DNA of 64,000 bases from G964020105 sp964020105 (lineage in GTDB: Bacteria > Pseudomonadota > Alphaproteobacteria > WRAU01 > Hepatincolaceae). Positions 59,327-64,000 of this stretch are shown one piece after another (within the stretch, counting starts at the first letter, position 1; each line of letters begins with the position of its first letter). Under the pieces are notes generated by a model. That model made no database searches. It was given only the letters and a program-made list of their open reading frames with translations, and had not been told where the DNA came from. The stretch lies in assembly GCA_964020105.1 (NCBI GenBank), contig OZ026535.1:806001-870000 (forward strand), read 5' to 3'. Made by a program: the position numbers and the translations under genes.

Positions 59327-60646
59327 ATGTTATTAACAAAAGAATTGATAAGAAAAAAAAGAGATAATGAACGTTTAAGTGCAGAAGAAATCCAGGCTTT
59401 CATCGATGGAGTAACCGATAATAGTGTTACTAATGAACAAATTGCTGCAATGGCAATGGCTATTTTATTAAATGATTTATCTTCTGAGGAAAGAAAACAT
59501 CTAACTCTGTCAATGCGTAATTCTGGTGAGGTGATTACTTTTGATAATCTTGATGATAAGCCAATAGTAGACAAACATTCAACCGGAGGTATTGGAGATT
59601 TAGTATCTATTCCCTTGGCTCCTATTGTGGCAGCATGTGGTGCTTATGTTCCTATGATAACAGGGAAAGGCTTAGGTCATACTGGAGGCACAACAGATAA
59701 ACTTGCAGCTATTGCAGGATATAATCTTACTCCTGCAATAGAAAAATTCAAACAAGTGGTATCAGAAGTTGGTTGTGCCTTAATAGGGCAAACCACTCAT
59801 CTTGCCCCTGCTGATAGAAGAATTTACGCGGTTAGGGACACTACTGGAACGGTTGAATCTATTCCTTTAATTGCTTCTTCCATATTATCAAAAAAACTAG
59901 CTTCTGGCATTAACTATTTAGTGATGGACGTTAAAACTGGTAATGGTGCTTTTATGACAAGTTTTGATAAATCTAAAGATTTAGCAAAAACTATTGTCGA
60001 CATTGCTAAATCTGTTAATGTTCCTAGTATTGCTTTAATTACTGATATGAGTGAAGCTTTATCTAGCAATATAGGTAATGCTTTAGAAATTAAAGAATCC
60101 ATAGAATATTTATTGGGCATAAAACGTGAAAGCAAACTACATGAAGTTATCCTTGCCTTGGGTGTTGAAATGATCCTTGTAACTAATCTTGCTAAAGATA
60201 GGAATGAGGCATTAGAAAAAATCAATTATGCACTTAGCTCTGGAAAAGCCGCTGAGGTTTTCGAAAAAATGGTTGCTGCAATGGGAGGTGATAAAAATAT
60301 ACTAACTAACTACAACTCTCTTCTGCCAAAAGCTAACTTTAATCGTCCTATTTATCTTAAAAAAAGTGGTTATATAAAATCTATTAACAGCAGAGAATTA
60401 GGCTTTTGTCTTGTCCATTTAGGTGGAGGAAGAAAATCCATAGATGATACTTTAGATCTAGCAGTTGGCTTAGAAAATGTCTTGAAAATAGGTGATGAGG
60501 TAAATAAAAATAGACCTTTTGCCATACTTCATTATCAAAAAGAAGAACAATACACTTATATTACCAATATACTTAATAATATAATAGAGGTTACTGAGAA
60601 CCCAATCATAAGAAAAATAAAAAGCATATATGAAATAATAAAATAA
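59327..60646 (+). CDS. deoA: Thymidine (pyrimidine-nucleoside) phosphorylase
   Basis: 439 residues, the full family length. It cleaves thymidine or deoxyuridine with phosphate to the base and deoxyribose 1-phosphate. Motifs: ERLSAEEIQAFIDGVTD, NSGEVITFD, the signature KHSTGGIGDLVSIPLAPIVA, MITGKGLGHTGGTTDKL and ASSILSKKLASGINYLVMDVKTGNGAF (in parts: SSILSKKLASG, DVKTGNGAF). It lies 28 bp after deoC. No phosphopentomutase gene is visible here, though one would be needed to link the two enzymes. Confidence 0.95.
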   Translation: MLLTKELIRKKRDNERLSAEEIQAFIDGVTDNSVTNEQIAAMAMAILLNDLSSEERKHLTLSMRNSGEVITFDNLDDKPIVDKHSTGGIGDLVSIPLAPIVAACGAYVPMITGKGLGHTGGTTDKLAAIAGYNLTPAIEKFKQVVSEVGCALIGQTTHLAPADRRIYAVRDTTGTVESIPLIASSILSKKLASGINYLVMDVKTGNGAFMTSFDKSKDLAKTIVDIAKSVNVPSIALITDMSEALSSNIGNALEIKESIEYLLGIKRESKLHEVILALGVEMILVTNLAKDRNEALEKINYALSSGKAAEVFEKMVAAMGGDKNILTNYNSLLPKANFNRPIYLKKSGYIKSINSRELGFCLVHLGGGRKSIDDTLDLAVGLENVLKIGDEVNKNRPFAILHYQKEEQYTYITNILNNIIEVTENPIIRKIKSIYEIIK

Positions 60647-60665
60647 TCCCTAAGGAAGTTAGAAT

Positions 60666-61076
60666 ATGTCCTCTAATAATAGCACTCTTGAGAGTATGTT
60701 TAAATTACTACAAAAAGCTAAAAATTCTGCTTATGCACCTTATTCAAACTTTAGCGTTGGTGCTTGTATTTTAAGCGAGAACTCTATTTTTCATATTGGT
60801 TGCAATGTTGAAAATGCTGCTTACCCACAAGGATGTTGTGCTGAAGCTTCTGCTATCTCAGCAATGATTATCAGTGGAGATAAGCGCATTATTGAAATTG
60901 GTATTATGGGAAGTGGAGACAGTTTATGTACTCCTTGTGGTGGCTGTAGACAGAAAATTAGAGAGTTTGCAGACATGAACTCACTAATTCATATATTTAA
61001 TGATACCTCTCATCAGAAAACTTTCACCCTTGCAGAATTACTTCCCTATTCCTTTGGTCCTGATAATTTAACTTAG
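60666..61076 (+). CDS. cdd: Cytidine deaminase
   Basis: A 136-residue tetrameric-type cytidine deaminase. Zinc ligands and catalytic Glu are in CCAEASAI (C-A-E) and PCGGCRQ; the YAPYSNFSVGAC start and NVENAAYPQGCCAE block are typical. It turns cytidine and deoxycytidine into uridine forms that DeoA can use. It lies 20 bp after deoA and ends the operon. Confidence 0.95.
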   Translation: MSSNNSTLESMFKLLQKAKNSAYAPYSNFSVGACILSENSIFHIGCNVENAAYPQGCCAEASAISAMIISGDKRIIEIGIMGSGDSLCTPCGGCRQKIREFADMNSLIHIFNDTSHQKTFTLAELLPYSFGPDNLT

Positions 61077-61102
61077 CAACCTAATATAGAGTTGCTAAGT
61101 TA
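61069..61102 (+). terminator. Strong hairpin at the end of the nucleoside operon
   Basis: A perfect 12-bp stem TAACTTAGCAAC / GTTGCTAAGTTA with a 10-base loop includes the cdd stop codon. No T-run follows, so it may be a 3'-end stabilising or Rho-dependent structure. Confidence 0.55.
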
Positions 61103-61261
61103 GACAAATTAAATTATTTAATAATCCTACTTATATCTAGCAAGTTTATATTGTGACTACCTCAATTACCTCAATCTTTGTATGTTATTTAAAAATCACA
61201 AAATTGCCAACAAAACACCATAAATTTTCAGTATTTTTCGTGTAATTTTAATCAACATATT

Positions 61262-62014
61262 TTACTTATTATCAACTATACCCTTCACCAATCCGCCCAA
61301 ATCACTTGGCATGAATAAAATTATTTTTTGTGACGCATTAGTTGATATATCTCTTATAGTCTGTAAGGTTCTAAGCTGCAAGGCCATTGGATGCTTAGAT
61401 AATGCCTCAGCTGCTGCTTGTAAGGTTTTAGAGGCTTGCAACTCTCCATCAGCAGAAATAACCATTGCTCTTCTTTCCCTTTCTGCTTCAGCTTGTTTTG
61501 CCATTGCTCTTTTTAATTCTTGTGGAATTTCTATTTCTTGTATTTTAATATTTTCTACAACAATCCCCCAAGTATTAGTTTCTTGCTCTACTACTTCTTG
61601 AATCTGAGCACCTATTTTAACTCTTTCTGATAAAATAACGTCTAGTTCTTGATTACCTAAAACATCCCTTAAAACAGCCTGAGTATACTGAGTTATTGCA
61701 TACCCAACATTTTGAAATTTCACAATTGATACATCTGATTTCTCTATCCTGAAATAAACAACTGCATTAGACATTATAGATATATTATCTTTAGTGATAA
61801 TTTCTTGCCTTGGAACGTCTATAGTTTTTAAGCGCATATCTACTTTAGCTAAATTTTGTATGCCCAGTGGCATTATCCAAGTTAGACCAGCTTTTTTAAT
61901 TTCAGTATATTTGCCAAAGGTAAATACTACTCCATCCTCAAACTGATAAATCACTCTAAATCCTGATATAATAACTACTAGTAACCCAATAAAACCACCG
62001 ATTAGTATTAACAT
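61262..62014 (-). CDS. Stomatin-like SPFH/prohibitin-family protein (slipin)
   Basis: A 250-residue protein with one N-terminal membrane helix (MLILIGGFIGLLVVIISGFR) and an SPFH domain: GVVFTFGKYTEIKKAGLTWIMP, VDMRLKTIDVPRQEIITKDN, YFRIEKSDVSIVKFQNVGYA, ending with the stomatin-type EIPQELKRAMAKQAEAERERRA coiled coil (shown here to illustrate order; each piece is separate in the protein). It scaffolds membrane microdomains and often pairs with an NfeD protein, which is not seen here. It is 10 bp after the transferase gene. Confidence 0.88.
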   Translation of the reverse strand: MLILIGGFIGLLVVIISGFRVIYQFEDGVVFTFGKYTEIKKAGLTWIMPLGIQNLAKVDMRLKTIDVPRQEIITKDNISIMSNAVVYFRIEKSDVSIVKFQNVGYAITQYTQAVLRDVLGNQELDVILSERVKIGAQIQEVVEQETNTWGIVVENIKIQEIEIPQELKRAMAKQAEAERERRAMVISADGELQASKTLQAAAEALSKHPMALQLRTLQTIRDISTNASQKIILFMPSDLGGLVKGIVDNK

Positions 62015-62024
62015 TTTTCACCTC

Positions 62025-63647
62025 TTATTTACATAAACTTAATTTTTTAATCACAATTTCAGATTTCACTCCCATACAATCAAGTAAAGAACTAAAAACA
62101 TTATCATGGGAAAGTCTATCATCTTTTTTAGCTCTAATATTATTATAGCGACCTTTCATCATTTTTATCATTAAATCTGAAGCCCATAAAAACTGAAACA
62201 CATGCACTTGCTCAATTGGTGCAATTTCTGGACTAGCTCCGTGTAAATAATACCCACCCTCTCCAAGAGATTCTCCATGATCAGATACAAAATATATAAA
62301 TGCTTTTTTATCTTTAAACATAGCTATTAGCTTAGCCATTACATAATCTGTGTATAATATGCTATTATCATAACTATCTACTAACTGATTATCACTTTTA
62401 AAAATATTAAAATCTTTAGGATATCTTGTCTCGTATGGTGTATGTGAAGTCATTAATTGCATTACTATAAATTTTTTTCCGGCTTTTTTTTCTGCTTCTT
62501 CAACAAAGTCTAATAAATATTCATCGTAAAGATTCTGATCTGATGGTAATTTATTACGGATTTGTGTAGCAAAATTTATACTATCTGCATCTTCTACAGC
62601 AAAATACATAAGAGCTAGGTCATTGTAAAGTGGCTGAGTTGATATATAATGAGTTGTAAAATTTAAAGATTTAAAAACAGAGATAATATTGCTCTCCTTA
62701 GTGGATATTGTAAAATCAATCTTATTCATATAACTAAGTAGGCAGTGCAAACTGTAGACAGTAATAGTACCACAAGAATAGACTCTGCTAAAATTTATTA
62801 GATTATCAACCTTAGAAAGATTAGGATTAGTATTCCGCTTATAGCCATTCATACTCTGATTAGCAGCTCTAGAGGACTCTCCAACTACCAATATAACGGT
62901 ATAATCCTGCTGGTAAAAATCGTTATCATAAAAAGTAAAAGGAAAGATTTTTGTTATATTTATTTTATCACTCTTAATTTTTTTCTTATTTAGTTGAAAA
63001 ACATACTGATAAAGCGCAATAACATAATTAGTAGGCATATGGCTTACTAAAGGTATCTTAAACATTCTACCGTAAGGATCCTTATATAATTTGATGTTTA
63101 AAATGTATGATACAAATAGTAAAACAACAAAACATATTGAAAATTTTATGAAAGATTTTATAAAATGTACTACTTTTTGTATAAAAGTATTTCCATGATA
63201 GTTAATTTTTACTATAAAAGTCCAAAATACTCCTGGTAATACACCAGCAAATATAGTCCATAAAAAAACTTGATAACCAATGGCATTACCAGCATCAGCT
63301 AGAGGTGTTTCAACAATAGAAGCTAATAAAAATTCATCAATAATAATTTTATTACTGTAAATATAGTAGGAAAAAATTGCAGATATAATACAAAACAGAA
63401 AAGCTATTGCCTTCAATAGCACTCTTGAAAAAGAAAATACCAGTAAAAATATAACTACAAAAAGCAATACTAAAATTAACTCTGACAAAATAAGCATTAA
63501 TGAAGCAAATACATCCATATCACGAGTATTAATCTGCAATTTCATTAAGACAGTAGGTAAAGCATAAGCAAAAACTAAATAAATAGAAAAATATAAGATA
63601 TAAAAATGTACAGAAAGATTAATTTTTTTGCATGGCAAACTAATCAT
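62025..63647 (-). CDS. EptA-family phosphoethanolamine transferase
   Basis: A 540-residue protein with an N-terminal domain of about five membrane helices and a periplasmic alkaline-phosphatase-like domain. Catalytic region VVGESSRAANQSMNGYKRNT corresponds to the EptA/MCR 'VVGETARAxNxSLNGYxRxT'; the nucleophile Thr is Ser here. The metal-binding FVSDHGESLGEGGYYLHG and MQLMTSHTPYETRYP motifs are intact. It would add phosphoethanolamine to lipid A or another envelope glycan, a surprising job if the organism lacks LPS. It lies directly after the kinase-like gene. Confidence 0.85.
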   Translation of the reverse strand: MISLPCKKINLSVHFYILYFSIYLVFAYALPTVLMKLQINTRDMDVFASLMLILSELILVLLFVVIFLLVFSFSRVLLKAIAFLFCIISAIFSYYIYSNKIIIDEFLLASIVETPLADAGNAIGYQVFLWTIFAGVLPGVFWTFIVKINYHGNTFIQKVVHFIKSFIKFSICFVVLLFVSYILNIKLYKDPYGRMFKIPLVSHMPTNYVIALYQYVFQLNKKKIKSDKINITKIFPFTFYDNDFYQQDYTVILVVGESSRAANQSMNGYKRNTNPNLSKVDNLINFSRVYSCGTITVYSLHCLLSYMNKIDFTISTKESNIISVFKSLNFTTHYISTQPLYNDLALMYFAVEDADSINFATQIRNKLPSDQNLYDEYLLDFVEEAEKKAGKKFIVMQLMTSHTPYETRYPKDFNIFKSDNQLVDSYDNSILYTDYVMAKLIAMFKDKKAFIYFVSDHGESLGEGGYYLHGASPEIAPIEQVHVFQFLWASDLMIKMMKGRYNNIRAKKDDRLSHDNVFSSLLDCMGVKSEIVIKKLSLCK

Positions 63648-64000
63648 CTAATACCCTAAAATCATGATGCTAGAAAAGGTAATATTGATAAGCAAATTAT
63701 CATCGATATGGATTTTATTAGCTAGCAATTCGATAATAGAGGTAACAAGCAATGCAATAAAAGCTACAATATAAACAGTATAAGTTAGATTAGGAAGTAG
63801 AGAGAAATATGTAAAAATAATTAATATTCCAAAGAAATTGAAAGCAAGAAAGCCCTCCCATGATTTAGCTAAAGAAGTGATTTTATGCTTGCCGTAAGCT
63901 TTACCAATTAATGCAGCGGCAGTATCACATAATACCAAGATTAACATACTTAAAATAGCCACATCCTTAGGAAAAAACAGAATCACAATAAAGTTGGAAG
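63648..64000 (-). CDS. Polyprenol/diacylglycerol-kinase-like (dolichol kinase family) protein, C-terminal part
   Basis: The frame is open to the window edge, so the start lies beyond 64000. The 117 visible residues have four membrane helices and the motif DTAAALIGKAYGKHKI...KSWEGFLAFNFFG, the CTP-transferase-like signature of dolichol kinase, VTE5 and bacterial relatives, which phosphorylate lipid alcohols. The stop is adjacent to the start of the phosphoethanolamine transferase (no gap), so both are in one operon and may act on the same membrane lipid pathway. Confidence 0.78.
   Translation of the reverse strand, partial: SNFIVILFFPKDVAILSMLILVLCDTAAALIGKAYGKHKITSLAKSWEGFLAFNFFGILIIFTYFSLLPNLTYTVYIVAFIALLVTSIIELLANKIHIDDNLLINITFSSIMILGY

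Overview
The window is strongly AT-rich and most resembles the chromosome of an obligate intracellular alphaproteobacterium of the Rickettsiales (a Midichloriaceae- or Rickettsiaceae-like genome is my best guess; no species is claimed). The reasons are: a 23S-5S rRNA unit with no 16S beside it; a tRNA-Ile/tRNA-Ala pair, normally in the 16S-23S spacer, standing alone 23 kb away; several DMT-family (EamA) transporters; long non-coding stretches with gene remnants; and many genes caught at an early stage of decay.

Layout. 1-1.7 kb: 3' part of a gene for a low-complexity protein with six 150-bp tandem repeats, then radA. 3.1-5.4 kb: non-coding, with a TnpB relic. 5.4-13.2 kb: housekeeping genes (yfgM-like, bamB, der; marC-like; cvpA; secA; mutT) and tRNA-Leu(UAA). 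13.2-17.8 kb: accessory patch with an HTH-gene relic, a lipoprotein, a 14-bp direct repeat of the tRNA-Leu 3' end, and a two-gene unit (membrane protein plus soluble protein) that could be a divergent Kiwa-like defence pair. 17.8-22 kb: 23S and 5S rRNA on the minus strand, followed by two degenerate tandem 5S copies, with a copy of a strong terminator after the true 5S and after the first degenerate copy. 22.9-33.6 kb: transporters, an outer-membrane beta-barrel protein, typA, an exported Ntn hydrolase, a CDP-alcohol phosphatidyltransferase, msrA and a TVP38/FAD-disulfide-reductase fusion.

33.6-39 kb is a decaying biosynthetic island: two intact ATP-grasp ligases and an MFS exporter in one operon, flanked by a third ATP-grasp relic, a PduX-like GHMP-kinase pseudogene and a phosphopantetheinyl transferase split by a poly-A frameshift. 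39-44.5 kb is a tightly packed minus-strand operon: ABC ATPase (with one in-frame stop), FtsX/LolE-type permease, LolA-like protein, beta-barrel, a 47-residue 'LPHRPP' hot-dog dehydratase remnant and two paralogous exported repeat proteins. Together with the transferase this looks like the remains of a carrier-protein-dependent pathway with an envelope export system.

45-56.8 kb is the most striking region: a two-partner-secretion locus (FhaB-like exoprotein of about 2,100 residues, parvulin chaperone, FhaC-like transporter). Immediately 3' of the exoprotein gene lies a tandem array of two ~1-kb units, each holding a lipoprotein gene and a 56-residue orphan copy of the exoprotein C-terminus. 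The arrangement resembles the toxin/immunity and orphan-module arrays of contact-dependent inhibition loci, but with lipoproteins in the immunity position. 57.3-61.1 kb: a nupC-deoC-deoA-cdd nucleoside uptake and breakdown operon. 61.2-64 kb: a stomatin-like protein, a phosphoethanolamine-transferase-like enzyme and the end of a polyprenol/diacylglycerol-kinase-like gene.
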